A DNA stretch of 64,000 nucleotides from Liolophura sinensis (taxonomy: Eukaryota > Mollusca > Polyplacophora > Chitonida > Chitonidae). Location of the stretch: the NCBI RefSeq assembly GCF_032854445.1, contig NC_088300.1, positions 47,175,682-47,239,681 on the forward strand, given 5' to 3'. Position numbers and translations under genes: made by a program. This document shows, one piece after another, positions 53,101 through 63,935 of the stretch; positions within the stretch are counted from its first letter, which is position 1; the number at the start of each line of letters is the position of its first letter. The notes under the pieces were generated by a model. That model worked only from the letters and a program-made list of their open reading frames with translations, did no database searches and was not told the origin of the DNA.

Positions 53101-56100
53101 AGGAACAGAAACTCTTCTGTTCAGTTCAAGAGAAATGGTCTATTTTCTAAGCTGTCAAACATGCCTTATGCCCCATACACTTTTCACCTGCAGGGGCTGA
53201 ACAAGGAAATAAGTGCACATTAATGTCACATGGAGCCAATTAACACCCATAGCAGTATATAGAACTAGAAAATTTACAAATATATGATATATCTGATTAA
53301 TTCCAGAAACAAAGAAACAGATGGTGGCAAAGGCGATACTGATACCTACACATGTGTTCCATTAATTTCTCAAATGGTAGTTTCAATATTTTATAAGAAA
53401 AAAATGTAATACAATATGGCATTATACAATAATACTATGTTATTATGTTCCAGTAAGCCACATTTTAGCTGTTAACACCAAAATGAAAATTGCCACTTTG
53501 CGACTGACACATGAAGAAAAACTTCAGTTTACATAATAAATTAATATCATATAATGCATTTTAGTCATATATAGACATCAATGAATTTGTCAGGTATTGA
53601 AAATGCATTGTCTAGGTTTTGCTTTAAAACTTGCCCAATAGTATGAAAGTACAGCTTCACGGAATGCCAGAAATAAATAAACTGGGAAGCTTTAAGGGAA
53701 GGATGGCAGGGTTTGCAGTAGCCCAGTTATTCACCTTCTTTCACAATGCATTGAGAGCCCTGGTCAGTCCAGTTGACTGACTCACTGCCATGGAGAGCAG
53801 GTGGATGGGTCAGTGGAAGAGTGGACAGTGCGTGAGCGCACGGACGGCTGTGTAGCTATAAAGCCAGGGATGTTGCCAGTTCTGCATATTCAGTAAGGTT
53901 AATCAGAACGTGAAGTCGAGGGCAATTTTCCCCAAATCTGTATGCCTGCCGATGTGGAACAAATAGGCACAGTGCTACTGCTCACAATGTCAACTGCCTT
54001 GATGAATGAAGGGGCATGTCAGCAAAAAGCTTCCATCAAGCCTCTTTTACTATTTGCATATGAAACACTGAATCACTGCTTGGAGATGCTACCACTTTTT
54101 TTTTCTAACCTTTTGCAGCATGTTAAAGTGCCCTTCATTAAATGGCAAATATTTCCGCAATGTAGTCTGTATGTAACTTGCACCATAAAAGAATGACAAG
54201 GCTGTAACCATGGGTATATTTGGATTTTTCATTTTCAAATGGCTTGATTCAGATACTATGTAAAACCACTGATACCTCAGGTATAAAATATAACATGTGC
54301 ACAGTTCATATTATCATTACATACGTGACTATATTATGTGTTAATTAATCTCTTACAGGTTATTACTGAATATTACTGATTTCAGATAAAATGCCAAAAA
54401 TTTGTTGAATTACCTAGTGGTATGACAGGCTCTGCTAAAACTAACGATTGCATACTGCCGTGCAGGAAGTGAGATGTATATGGCCACTTTCTCTACTGAA
54501 ACTGGCTATACTCTCTTATCTGCAATCGAATAAAATCATTTACACTAAAATTGCAGAAGCTGGACTTCATTTAGCGTCTGATGTGGTCTTCATTAAGCAG
54601 CACTCTGTAGCTAGCAAGTTAGCAGAACTAGCCTGGTAACAACCTTTATTTTTCTCAATTACTCAGACTATCCTGAAGGGGTACTGCGCCTGGCAATGGC
54701 TGCCATTTTGGGAAAGAAGAGAATTCCCAATGGCCAAAATGATTGGACCAAACCCCCCTTGAGTGCAAGTCGTCAAAGTCAGGTCCACAAGATAACCATA
54801 GTTACAGCTGAGACTGGACTGTTTCTAAGGAACTGTCCATTCAATTTGAGCAAATCACGGCACAGTATCAACACATGGACAAGTTTGAGCTTCCCAAGCT
54901 GGACACAACAGGAACAGAACATTAACAAGTATCCCACAAGAGTATATGCAGGCTACTAAATTCCCAGCACAGAAGATGGATGCCAGGTCACTGTGATAGA
55001 ACGCGATATTACACACACATTTACATTTCACCAATATCAGTTATGTTGTTATGAGTGAAAATCATTACACAGGGCTGGCTCTCTCCTGTTCATCTTTAAT
55101 AACGACAAATAATGAGTCTGGACAGATTTCAATATTAAGTTGATTATATACATCAAATAGAGTGATAAGAAAGCAACTTAAGCTGGCGCAGGAAAAAACA
55201 CACTATGCAAATAAAAGGTTGGAAAAAATGGTGTAGTGGACTTTGATCTAGAATCAGGGCATAGTACAGACCTTTAAAATGATCTATGGTTTTGTCCTTC
55301 ACACAGAACTCGCTAAATCATGACATGCTTTTAACAGAAACATGTTTGTTCAGAATTTATGGACACATTTATCATGTGATCAAGTCCCACCATTTAACAC
55401 TGATAGATATGCAAACAAAAAGAAAAAGTTTCCTCTTAGGCTAATTCCTGATATTATACTCCAAAGGTAAATCATTTCAGCGACTAAATGTAGGTGCATG
55501 ATGAATTGTTTATTTCCACCCTTGTGCTCTTGCAATATTTTTAAACACTAAATATCTTCACTAATGCATTTTGAGATGAAGATAAGCACTGCATGATGAG
55601 GGTCTTTTAATATGAACAGAATCTTTGCCATATCTGACTGCATACAGCCGACCAGATACTAATTTCATCTTTAATTTTTCCCTTTCCAAATTTTTCATGC
55701 ATGTTCACTGAAGACTCTCATGATTATGCAATGGTCCATATCACACATGAATTACCAAGTATGCTAAAAGCATGTTATTGGCCATAATTACATTTAGCCT
55801 GGTTTTAGAAAATGGAGCTCAAGCATGTCATCAGAAAATCCAGTAGATGACAATAAAAACAGGATTCAATTATTATGCAGAAAATACAGCAGCACATGAA
55901 TTAATTTAGCACACAGCTTTTGCCATAATAAACATTTCCATAACAACTATAAAGCAATTAATGTCAAGCAACAATGGTGTAAATTGATTTATGTGGGTTA
56001 ACATGGCATGGTGCACCAGTCTTGGAGATTTCTCTTTCTGCAATTTTAGTCTCTGATGAACTGAGAGTACAATGCATTTTCATTCAAATGTCTCTTACCA

Positions 56101-58202
56101 TGAAAAATTGTTCTTTCCCCTATCATTCATGCCCACCTCAAAAGATATCTCAATTTACAGTTATACCTTACAAATCTTTTACACTGTAACCACAGATACC
56201 TCGCTGTTGGATATGGATGGATGGATATGGCACATTTTATTAACTGAGCCATTTTCCCCTCACTGAACATAAACACTATCTTACTGACACCATAAACTAC
56301 AAATGTTCCAAAAATCAACTGTTTTCTCACTCTGGAAGACTCAGAAGAAAAACGAAACAAAAGAGCTGGTATTATTAAAAATAAAATATACACGAAAGTT
56401 CCTCTCACTTTCTTAGGAAAACCTGAACACTTTGTTTGGTGAAATTTAATTCAAATTGTTATATTCTAGTTCATCCCTGCATTAGACACCTATAATAACA
56501 GTTGATACTGCAATCTGTTATTTCTACCTGATGTACTTTAAGTACTGTACCTCTTATTGATTGAGATATTAATTGACAGAGTGCACTGAATAATATTATG
56601 CCCTGTTAATTTCAGCAGAAATAGACACGCTTTTTGACAGACAACCACAAACATAAGGTTAAGAATACAAGCTTCAGTTTTTATTGAGATTATTTGAAGC
56701 CAATGTATTTGGCATTTGGTAATAGCCAATGATCTATTTATAGACACTGGACAACAACACATTGATCCCAGTGCATGTAGATATAGGTCAATATTGTAAC
56801 ATTGTTAACAAATGTAATAATCAGGAAGTATACTAAAACAACTTTGTTCCTTGATCATATACTGGACAGATTAACCTAGATGACAATACATAGCAACACA
56901 GTTGAATGTTTCAGTCACAGCCATTATTTATTTATAGCTACCATGTGCACACTACACTGTCTTTGAAAATACTATTTTTACTACAACAACACAATAAAGT
57001 TATCTGGGAGGTATTGTCCACTTTACCCACCCTGAGTATGACCAATTAATCATATGATCTCAGAGCACTACAGAAATAAAACATTCTAATAAAATATTCT
57101 AATAAAATAAAGATACTAATAAATAAGCTTATATCAAGAAAATGAACGAAAATCGAACAAAAAAAAAAAAAAGTTCCTTACCTGCTAGCCTCAATGCAGA
57201 CATTCGCTGAAACTCTGGTTCCTGTAACCATTTCCACATTCTGCGGAAAGTCTCTCTCCCCGATTTCAGTTTACTCCATGGTTTGGGATTTCGCAAAAGA
57301 TCACTGAGCGTGCCCTGACTGCGACACAGAACTCGCTGTGCAAAAACTGCCTGTGGGATACTATATCTTTTGAGCTCGCTACTTATCTTCTGGGCTAACT
57401 CCTTGGTGTTGATTTCTTCCAATTCTTGGCCCTTTGACTGAATATCTCCTGAGGTAGAAGCTCTGTCCCTTTGTGGGCTCAAACTGCCTTGACTTTGTGG
57501 AGAGGATGCGCCAGGTGTCTGGCCATGTAACCCATTTACCGATGAGGGCATCATTGGATTCGGGGAATGAAGACCCCTGGGTGCCAAACCACGAGAGTAA
57601 GCATCGTATGATGATGGAGACATCATCTGTACTTTGTGTTCAAGTTTAGGTGAGGGGAGGCCATTTTGGCTGTACCCGTATGGCCCCAAGGCTTGATGTT
57701 GGTATCCGTTTGTTGTCATCATGGTCATTGGCGCTGAAGTCAGAGCTGTCGGTCCCATATTCATTCCCAAAGCAGCAATGTTTTTATCAGAGTAACGATA
57801 TGTATTCATGTCCATACCCAAACCATTTGCTGGGTTCTGCATAAGGGTAAAGCTTCCGCTCACGTTCGAAGGGCCGTGACTAAATTTTTCCGACACAGTG
57901 GAAATGGGTGGCAGCGGTTGTAAAGGAGTAAGGGTGGCGTAGCTGTTATTGGGGCTGTATCCCGGACTCATTCTCCCGTTTAATGTCTGATATGTGGCAT
58001 CCCCCATCTGGGAACGAAACTCTGTGTTGTCGATCATGCTGGCCACGCTGACAGCGATTGCTCCTGTAGACCGGGAGGAGATTGTTGGCGAGAGGTCGTG
58101 AGGACTGGGAACATACTCCGCCGAGTGGCTGGCTGGCGGCGGCACCGAGCTTGAATCGTTCATTTGCTGATCGCCGAGTTCCCCCATGTTTTCCATCGTC
58201 AT
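17599..58202 (-). CDS. onecut: ONECUT-family transcription factor (HNF6-type), two coding exons
   Basis: Spliced coding sequence joins 58202-57182 to 17888-17599 (1021 + 290 bases), giving 436 residues. Family members are nuclear sequence-specific DNA-binding factors that bind ATTGAT-type sites in neural, sensory and endodermal development. Order: conserved N-terminus MTMENMGEL (human ONECUT1 has a similar start), serine/threonine/proline (STP) box at about residues 89-105 with LTPLQPLPPISTV, NVSGSFTLM at 113-121, CUT domain at about 262-341 with the LSDLL motif at 299-303, and homeodomain at about 359-418. Homeodomain positions 48 and 50 are Phe406 and Met408, the F48/M50 pair that marks ONECUT proteins, with Asn51 (Asn409) kept. 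Length is near the vertebrate ~465. An in-frame TGA lies 30 bases upstream of the chosen ATG. There is a single CUT domain, which excludes CUX and SATB. Confidence 0.97.
20049..20097. repeat. (AT)n microsatellite
   Basis: About 24 uninterrupted AT dinucleotides in the onecut intron. Confidence 0.95.
28580..28614 (-). mobile_element. 35-bp retroelement tail with 13-bp target-site duplication
   Basis: The 35-base insert, read on the minus strand, is GTACGACGTTAAACCCCAAG followed by an (ACTC)n-type tail. It is flanked by perfect 13-base direct repeats GTCAGTAGTTGGA at 28567-28579 and 28615-28627. This is the signature of target-primed reverse transcription by a non-LTR retrotransposon, with all but the last 35 bases missing. 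A nearly identical insert lies at 43868. Confidence 0.85.
31676..31726 (-). mobile_element. SINE/LINE-like tail, copy E (truncated)
   Basis: TTTATTTATC-rich tail followed by AGTTTTACGCTGTACTCAAG, the last ~50 bases of the family at 1782 and 11449. The 7-base word CTTGTAT occurs immediately on both sides (31669-31675 and 31727-31733), a probable short target-site duplication. Confidence 0.6.
32831..33514. repeat. 35-bp minisatellite, about 19.5 units
   Basis: Units of CTACATGTACTGTACTTACT plus GCACATTTCGCGGAT repeat head to tail; most are exactly 35 bases, with a few of 34-38. Each unit carries TACATGTA and GTACTGTAC, both near-palindromic. No plus-strand frame of the unit has a stop, and since 35 is not a multiple of three each frame cycles through all three readings, producing three long overlapping spurious ORFs (up to 278 codons). 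It lies inside the onecut intron. Confidence 0.95.
38501..38520. repeat. short (TA)n tract
   Basis: About nine TA dinucleotides in the onecut intron; a similar tract lies at 39764-39781. Confidence 0.85.
42360..42560. repeat. diverged tandem repeat with TTTTACAGCAC core
   Basis: The pattern TTTTACAGCAC-x-ACAAGG-x-CTGTGTCA recurs about five times at uneven 30-50-base spacing. Copies differ by substitutions and gaps. No coding role is evident. Confidence 0.6.
43868..43900 (-). mobile_element. 33-bp retroelement tail with 13-bp target-site duplication
   Basis: A second copy of the insert at 28580: minus strand ACGACGTTAAACCCCAAG plus the same (ACTC)n tail of identical length, but two bases shorter at the 5' side. 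It is flanked by perfect 13-base repeats TTAAAGAATATGA at 43855-43867 and 43901-43913. The different flanks prove an independent insertion. Confidence 0.85.
49519..49562. repeat. perfect 22-bp tandem duplication
   Basis: AATGAATTTCTCTAAGTTTT plus AG occurs twice without a mismatch, so it is a recent duplication. Confidence 0.95.
55420..56010. promoter_or_regulatory. candidate onecut intronic enhancer
   Basis: A 600-base block 1.2-1.8 kb inside the intron from exon 1 with high complexity despite being AT-rich. It is dense in homeodomain and POU-type words (GAATTAATTTAG, GATTATGCAAT, GCCATAATTACATTTAG, AATTATTATGCAG) and contains one full ONECUT consensus match at 55980-55992. No coding frame or repeat explains it. 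Function is inferred only from motif density and position. Confidence 0.35.
55980..55992 (+). promoter_or_regulatory. ONECUT consensus binding site
   Basis: TAAATTGATTTAT matches the published HNF6/ONECUT consensus DHWATTGAYTWWD at all 13 positions. One or a few matches per 64 kb are expected by chance in AT-rich DNA. Its place near exon 1 would allow autoregulation. Confidence 0.3.
57182..58202 (-). CDS. onecut: onecut coding exon 1 (N-terminus and CUT domain)
   Basis: Encodes residues 1-340 and the first base of codon 341, ending GCTAGCAG before GTAAGG at 57181. It includes the STP box, Ser/Pro/Met-rich activation-type region and the full CUT domain (EEINTKELAQKI through EPEFQRMSALRLA). 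Read-through past the donor would add only a poly-Phe tail, so the open frame to 57129 is not coding beyond 57182. Immediately upstream of the ATG the minus strand reads TTATAG-GA-ATG, which could be a splice acceptor of a 5' UTR exon. Confidence 0.97.
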
Positions 58203-58570
58203 TCCTATAATCGAAAGCGATCAAACAAAGCACAATGATAAACTGTCAGTTACAGTAACCTTTGATAGCTTCTTTCTGGTTGGTTCGTCGTTCTAAGGAA
58301 GCCAATATTACGTACGCTTGAGAACCAAACGCCTTCTGTATCGCAGCGCAGCCTCCATGTTTAGACAGCTGTAACCCTTAGACCTGCGCACTCGTCCTCT
58401 GCGCACATCATTTACGGCTGACGCACATGCGCGTAGTGATTGGCATGTGTTTAGAGTGGCCGAGTTGACACACAGCACACTCGCAGATAACAGCACGGAG
58501 TTTGCAGTAAAATCCGCTAAGACCGCCAGATACATTTATCACTCGCGACAGTCGCGTGCCAGCCTCTGAA
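58203..58570 (-). promoter_or_regulatory. onecut: probable onecut 5' UTR/promoter, CpG-rich
   Basis: The stretch 58300-58560 is much richer in CpG than the window average. It contains an NRF1-like ACGCACATGCGCGT at 58421-58434 and a minus-strand CCAAT box at 58443-58439. No TATA box stands out. The exact start site is not visible, and if the TAG at 58207-58205 is a splice acceptor the promoter may lie farther up. Confidence 0.45.
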
Positions 58571-59954
58571 AACATTAGTAACGCATCGGACATGCCAGCT
58601 ACTATCAAATGTTCGAAACAATATAATACGTACAATAAATAAATAATACTTCCATTAAACTTTACACCTTGCTTTACAAATTTATTTTAAAAAAGCACAC
58701 AAACAGGGGGAAAAAGAAACTAAATCTTCCAAAGTTAAAAATAGGTTGGTTAGGTGTTCATCAAATAAACAAATCACACCTAGAGAATAGACTGCAAAAT
58801 ATCTATATATAATTTTTAAAGAAAACGAAAGCCTGATTAAAATTCACTACATTTACTATATTACTACAGGTAAGCTTCAGCACAATTCATATATGTTACG
58901 TGGCACTTGTTAACACCATATAAAATATTAAGATCGAAGAGAAAATCATTTTAGAAAGTGACACCTAAAATGTCGACGTCGCCAAATTTAGTAACGTTAG
59001 AAAATCGCAGAAAATACTTCAACATATTTAAGTTGTTATTTCCACCTGTCAGTTAAAAAATTACCTGGACGTCATTAAAAGTTGCACAGACTCGTTACTT
59101 GTGTTCAAAAGCACAAAATAATTCCGATCAAAAAAACAAAAAACAAAAAAGATTATAACTTACACCTCACAAGACAGGTTGGCGAACTGGAAGTGACTGA
59201 AAAATGCTCAAGTAGCGAAAGGATATAGAAATATAATGACACGCGAAATCAAGAAGTTACGTAGAATAATTAGCTGAGCACTTCAAAATAGGGGGGTTGA
59301 AGTGGCTTACGTGGCTAGCAATAGTACTTTAAGGCTGCACACACGTATTAAAATATTTAAGCTATCGGTATCCCGGTCTCACTTATAAAGTGGCCTATAC
59401 TTTAACGTAAGCAAGTTTTCGAAAAGTGAGATAAGAGAAAATTACAAATTCTAAAACTAGGTAAAATGACAAAAACACAAACCCATGAATTTGACCACCG
59501 CCTCTCGTGACATGTAAAACCTTTCCATTTTGGCGGACGGATCCGTTATTTTTGGCACAGCTGTTGCGGCTGGAAAGAAACTTTCAAATGAAGCTAGTCA
59601 AGTGTTGGCAGTCATCTTGCCGTATCGCATGCTTCTACCGACTGCATTTATTATGCACCTGAGTAATTATCATACTCCGTGACGGCTGACCAATCAACAG
59701 CCTCCGCTAACGGACTCATGTGGGAGATAGAGGCAACACAAACAAAGCCCCTTATCCCGTTGAAAAATGTAACACCTTGACGTAGTTTGAGTCATTTTTA
59801 ACAGTTAGGTCACCGCACAATAATTCATCGAGTTTATAATAAGACTACCCGGAGATTTTGTGTAAATTAACACCTGTTAAAGAGGCTTTTCACTTCAAAA
59901 ACCCAGCAGCTAGGTTTGTTTACATTGAGAGGCTACAAGCGACCCTGTGACCTC
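58571..59954. other. divergent intergenic region
   Basis: About 1.4 kb between the onecut promoter side and the plus-strand small gene. It is mostly AT-rich unique sequence; 59500-59720 is more complex and GC-richer and may hold shared promoter elements. No gene is seen. Confidence 0.5.
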
Positions 59955-59969
59955 ATGTCAATATTCAAC

Positions 59970-61384
59970 ATGGCTTCCTTGAATCGGAGCGGTCGACTAG
60001 CGGTGTGTACAAGCGGAAATAAAATAGGCGTTTTTCAACTTGGGTAAATGTTTTAAAGTGTCAAATGATGCCCAACATCAGTTGAATTCGTCAACATTTT
60101 GTATGCAAGATTCAACATCCGTGAAAACGGCCCAGAAGCCAAGTTGTGTACTCCACGGTTTGAAATTCAATGGATACACGTGGGTTGGTCGACCCGTAGC
60201 TCACTTATAACTTTCCTCTCCTGGAATTCCGCGGTCATTGAGATTTCATTCATAGTTATCGACCGATTGCTTCCATCGATCTCTCTCATCACTGAAAGAC
60301 TGGCCACTGTTGCGTTACTGACGCTAAAGAGACTGTCCTAGATTCCAATAACCCCTTCAAACAAATCCCGTCGTATTTGCATCACGTTTGTGTACTTATT
60401 GTACTTTTTTGGAGATGTTGATACCCATTTTGTTCGCAGCATGGTCCCCATCTTGCGGTTTTTTTTATTTTCATGAAACCATGTTGTGTATCTAGACCAC
60501 AGGTTTCTTGCTTCTCAGGTGTCACTTGAGTGTTTCCACTGATGTACTTAAATTAATTAATTCTATTCCATGTGAGCTCACATTATGCCTTCAGTTTTCT
60601 GCTCTGCATACTATGGTATAGTCATGAATACACAGTTGATTTGAATATAGTGTTATAGACATAAACTGAACACAAGGTAGTTTCATCTGTATATTTGGTA
60701 TAAAGAACACATCGGTATATAGAAAATGTATTATGGTACGGTGCTTCTAAAATGTAGTCAGTAATTGTAGCAAGCATATGTAGGCATATTCACCCTTAAA
60801 TCTACTGGATTATGTAATATTGCTAAAACACTGCAAAAGTAGATAATACATGGTAGGGTGAATGCATCATTATCATCTTATAGTCTGGAGGATACATGCC
60901 ATTGCACAATGTCATTAGAGTGCCTGAGAGAAATGTAATTTTTTGTTCAGTGCTTTCTGCTTTTTTGTACTAATATATGGGAAACTCTTAACAGGAGTCA
61001 GAAAATAAGTAAAATAATACAAATCTGGATAGAAAAAAGTATTCATCTAAATTTATCTTTTTAGGTGTTGTTAGCATTTAATAGTTGTTTGTATATATGC
61101 CTAGTATTATTTTTTATTAGTTTGCATTTTAGGGGCTCCATGTTCGTCATAAGTTATTGTATATGCCATACACTGATTTAAACAGCAACTAACCACTTGC
61201 ATAGGTAAAGAATGTTAAGTGTTAATTTTTTTCTTCTGCTTTTCTTTTTTTATTCAATATTTACCGAAGTGGTAATGTATTTTTTCCATTTTTTCTGTAT
61301 TTTAGAAAATTTGACAGTTGGCAAGAACTTGTTATAGACAGTCAAGAAGAAGCCAAAAAGGAAGATGAAAAGACGGCAGAATAG
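59970..61384 (+). CDS. candidate two-exon small protein, 50 residues, unrecognised
   Basis: Exon 1 (59970-60043) reads MASLNRSGRLAVCTSGNKIG then VFQL; a GTAAAT donor at 60044 follows. After a 1262-base intron with a strong polypyrimidine tract and TTTTAG acceptor (61304-61305), exon 2 (61306-61384) continues in frame as GKFDSWQELVIDSQEEAKK then EDEKTAE and TAG. The ATG has A at -3 and G at +4; an upstream in-frame ATG at 59955 would add five residues (MSIFN). There is no signal peptide or membrane segment; the C-terminus is acidic and probably helical. The intron phase match, good splice sites and an AATAAA 340 bases downstream favour a real gene. I cannot name a family; it could also be part of a longer gene. 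Confidence 0.5.
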
Positions 61385-61724
61385 TAAGGGAGATAACTCA
61401 ATTTTGAATCTTTGTGCTGGGTGCCAAAATGCATCCTTATTCTTTTTTTCTTTCTCCAGTTCAACAAGCTTAATTTAACGCTAAAATACTTCAGATATTA
61501 TTTAAGCATGTTTACTATGAGAACAAATGCAGTTCATTCATTATTTGAGGTGAACTTGCGGCAATAATCTAAAAGCTGTTTACAGTTGGTAGAGATGTTA
61601 GCATACTGGGGCTGACTTGGATACATTTAAGCTTGACTCTTAAATGTTAAGCTTTGAACCAGTTTGGTTGATGTTTCCATTGGAATTATCTCACCACAAA
61701 TGTTACCAGCTGAAGGCTCAAAGG

Positions 61725-61730
61725 AATAAA
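61725..61730 (+). terminator. candidate polyadenylation signal of the small gene
   Basis: AATAAA lies 341 bases after the TAG stop on the plus strand, followed by an A-rich stretch. It is consistent with a short 3' UTR for the candidate gene at 59970. Confidence 0.4.
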
Positions 61731-63578
61731 ACAACAATCCCTGAAAAGCATTTTCCCCAGTCAGTAGGGTAACAGTTGGTCAAGGATTACTTCACAGTGT
61801 AAAAGTGCCATTGTACTGTTAAACCCCTCTGTTATCACACAAGCAAGTTAATCCTACATTCAGTCAGATCATCAACCCTGCACTGTTAGTCATTAACAAC
61901 AGGGGGTAAAACTGTACAGTACATAAATTCCTGCCAGGGTGGATATTGCAAGAGGCTACTGATCAGGCAGAAGGATAGTTTTGGGGGTCACATCTGCATA
62001 AAACAGTGAAATGAAGGACTTCTTTTATGTATATATTATTTACTTATTACAAAACATTGTTATATATATGTATATTTTTTTGATTATGTGCTGTGTGTAC
62101 ATGTATGTAATATTTAGAAATGTTTTGAAAATCTCTCAAGATAACTGTGCAGTGTTATACTTCACCCCACCCCACCCCACCCCACCTAACCTCACCTAAC
62201 CTCATCCGTCTTTACTTCTCTTATATAATCCATTGATGTCTCACCCACTTATTTCTTTTCATTGTTGTCCATTGTAAACCCTAAAGACATAACTGATCTG
62301 TGAGCAAAAGATTAACTGATCTAACTAGTCATGATGAAATTCAGTATTGAATTGACAAGTTCAGGTCTTAATACATGGCAAATATAAATCATTAAACCAA
62401 TTTGGCTCCTACTTGTGGTTGCTATTTTTGATTCTTTTCATATGTTAGGCAGCTTAACAGACATAGGCATTGACTCAGTGAAGGATAAGCATATATTTGA
62501 GAGTAAATCCTGTTTACCATTTTGTTAGTTGTATGGGTGAGTAGTGATTTGGAGTGCTAATTTGAAAATAACCATCATTTTGGTATTTGTAAGCATGTTT
62601 TTGAGATTATCTGACTCACACCATGAAGCCATGATGTTAGCAATACCTGTTTCTGATCTATTTGAATTTTCTGTTGCTTCTAACTGGTTGTTTCCATGCT
62701 TACAATATATGCTGTTTTGGCATGGAGTCGTCAGGGCCCCATTCTTATCACAGTCAAATACAGTAAGTGATAAAATTTCAGGTATATTGTTATCGAATAA
62801 AAAAATAATTATTTTGGGAGGAGGTGGTTTTTTCATTTTTTATTCTGAATTGTGGAGTATGTATGCAGATGTTGATTAGCTAGTTGATAATTGTAATAAT
62901 CTGTGGTACACGTACTTACATATATGCAAAACTGATTTTGTGTGGTACTTCTGTATTTATTAGTGTATTATAGTATATTATGATGTATGTTCTGCATTCT
63001 TTTATGAGCAGCAGAATTACTTGTCAAAACTTTAGAAACTCAGAATATATCCTTGAAATATTTTAGGATGATGAGCTTTATATTTAATCGGGTGAAGTTT
63101 AATTTCTTGAATTTTTTTGTGTATATATACAAGTACGATGTGTTGTCCAGCTCTGTTGAAATAGAAGCACAGAATTTCTATAAGTAACGTTTATTAATAA
63201 CATCTTCTCACATTTCTTCTTAGAATAGTGTCTTTCTTATCTTTTTGAGCATAAAATTTTGGCTGAAGACATCATATATATGTACATGTGGCATTGATGC
63301 CAGTGATAGTACTTGGCTATATGGACCTGTGTCACAAGTAGGTGTGAAAAACAATAGAATAATTTTGCTGTATTTTTTCCATGAATTGTGGGCATGTGGT
63401 TAACAAGAAGGCTGCCATATAATGCCATATGGTCAGTGTGGGACAGGAGATCTGTCAGACTACAGTAGGTAAAGGTGTTTTTGTTGGAGTTGTGAATACA
63501 GCTTAATTGCATGGCCTCGTTAAGCTGTAAGGAGTGGTAAGGGAGTAGGACTGGGAACACCTGGCTGCTACATAATGA
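61731..63578. other. non-coding, no gene recognised
   Basis: AT-rich unique sequence with short frames only. It includes (CCCCA)4 at 62165-62184. Confidence 0.5.
62165..62184. repeat. (CCCCA)4 tract
   Basis: Four exact CCCCA units; the minus strand (TGGGG)4 meets the four-run G-quadruplex pattern. Confidence 0.9.
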
Positions 63579-63935
63579 CCAGGTGTGGATACTAAATGTA
63601 CATACTGGGACAACGTTTTGCTTCATCTATCTTTCTCTGAGATAAAATGTTACATTTTTAAGCTGGTTGGATGTATGCTTATTAAAACTATTCAAGAAGC
63701 CGTATTTCCATGTCTTGAAACAACGTTTTCATTTGAGAGGAATATGTAATTGAACATAACCAGGTTTGTGGACTACATGCTGGGAATAACAAGATTTTGT
63801 TTTGGTCCTCTGTCTCTCAGATAATATTTTACAAGCTGAAAGATTAAGCTCCATGGATTTAAACTTAAAGCTATTCAAGTGGTTGTATTTCATTGTGCTG
63901 AAATGTTTTCATTTAAACGGAGAATATGAACGAAC
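63579..63935. repeat. diverged tandem duplication, unit about 190 bp
   Basis: Unit 1 (63579-63765) and unit 2 (63770-63935) both start CCAGGT, pass through CTCTGAGATAA/CTCTCAGATAA, ACTATTCAAG/GCTATTCAAG and GTTTTCATTT, and end TGAAC/CGAAC. Identity is roughly 65-75 per cent by eye, with indels. No coding frame is shared, so it is an old non-coding duplication or a truncated satellite that may continue past the window. Confidence 0.7.

Larger units (their letters stand above)
17889..57181 (-). other. onecut: onecut intron, 39.3 kb
   Basis: A GTAAGG donor and CAG acceptor bound a phase-1 intron of 39,293 bases. I see no convincing protein-coding gene within it; the frames present are short and unrelated to known domains. 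It holds microsatellites, one large 35-bp minisatellite, a few tiny retroelement tails and several complex TAAT-rich blocks (near 22.2-22.5, 26.1-26.4, 27.6-27.8, 29.4-29.65, 30.2-30.45, 46.48-46.64, 49.16-49.45, 52.75-52.95 and 55.4-56.0 kb) that are candidates for regulatory elements. The vertebrate gene has an alternative short exon between CUT and homeodomain; I did not find a clear counterpart. Confidence 0.9.

Noticed and set aside
57129..57181. Continuation of the onecut exon 1 frame past the CUT domain
   Set aside because: The frame crosses a strong GTAAGG donor and then encodes poly-Phe from an A/T run; the exon joins exon 2 to restore the family junction.
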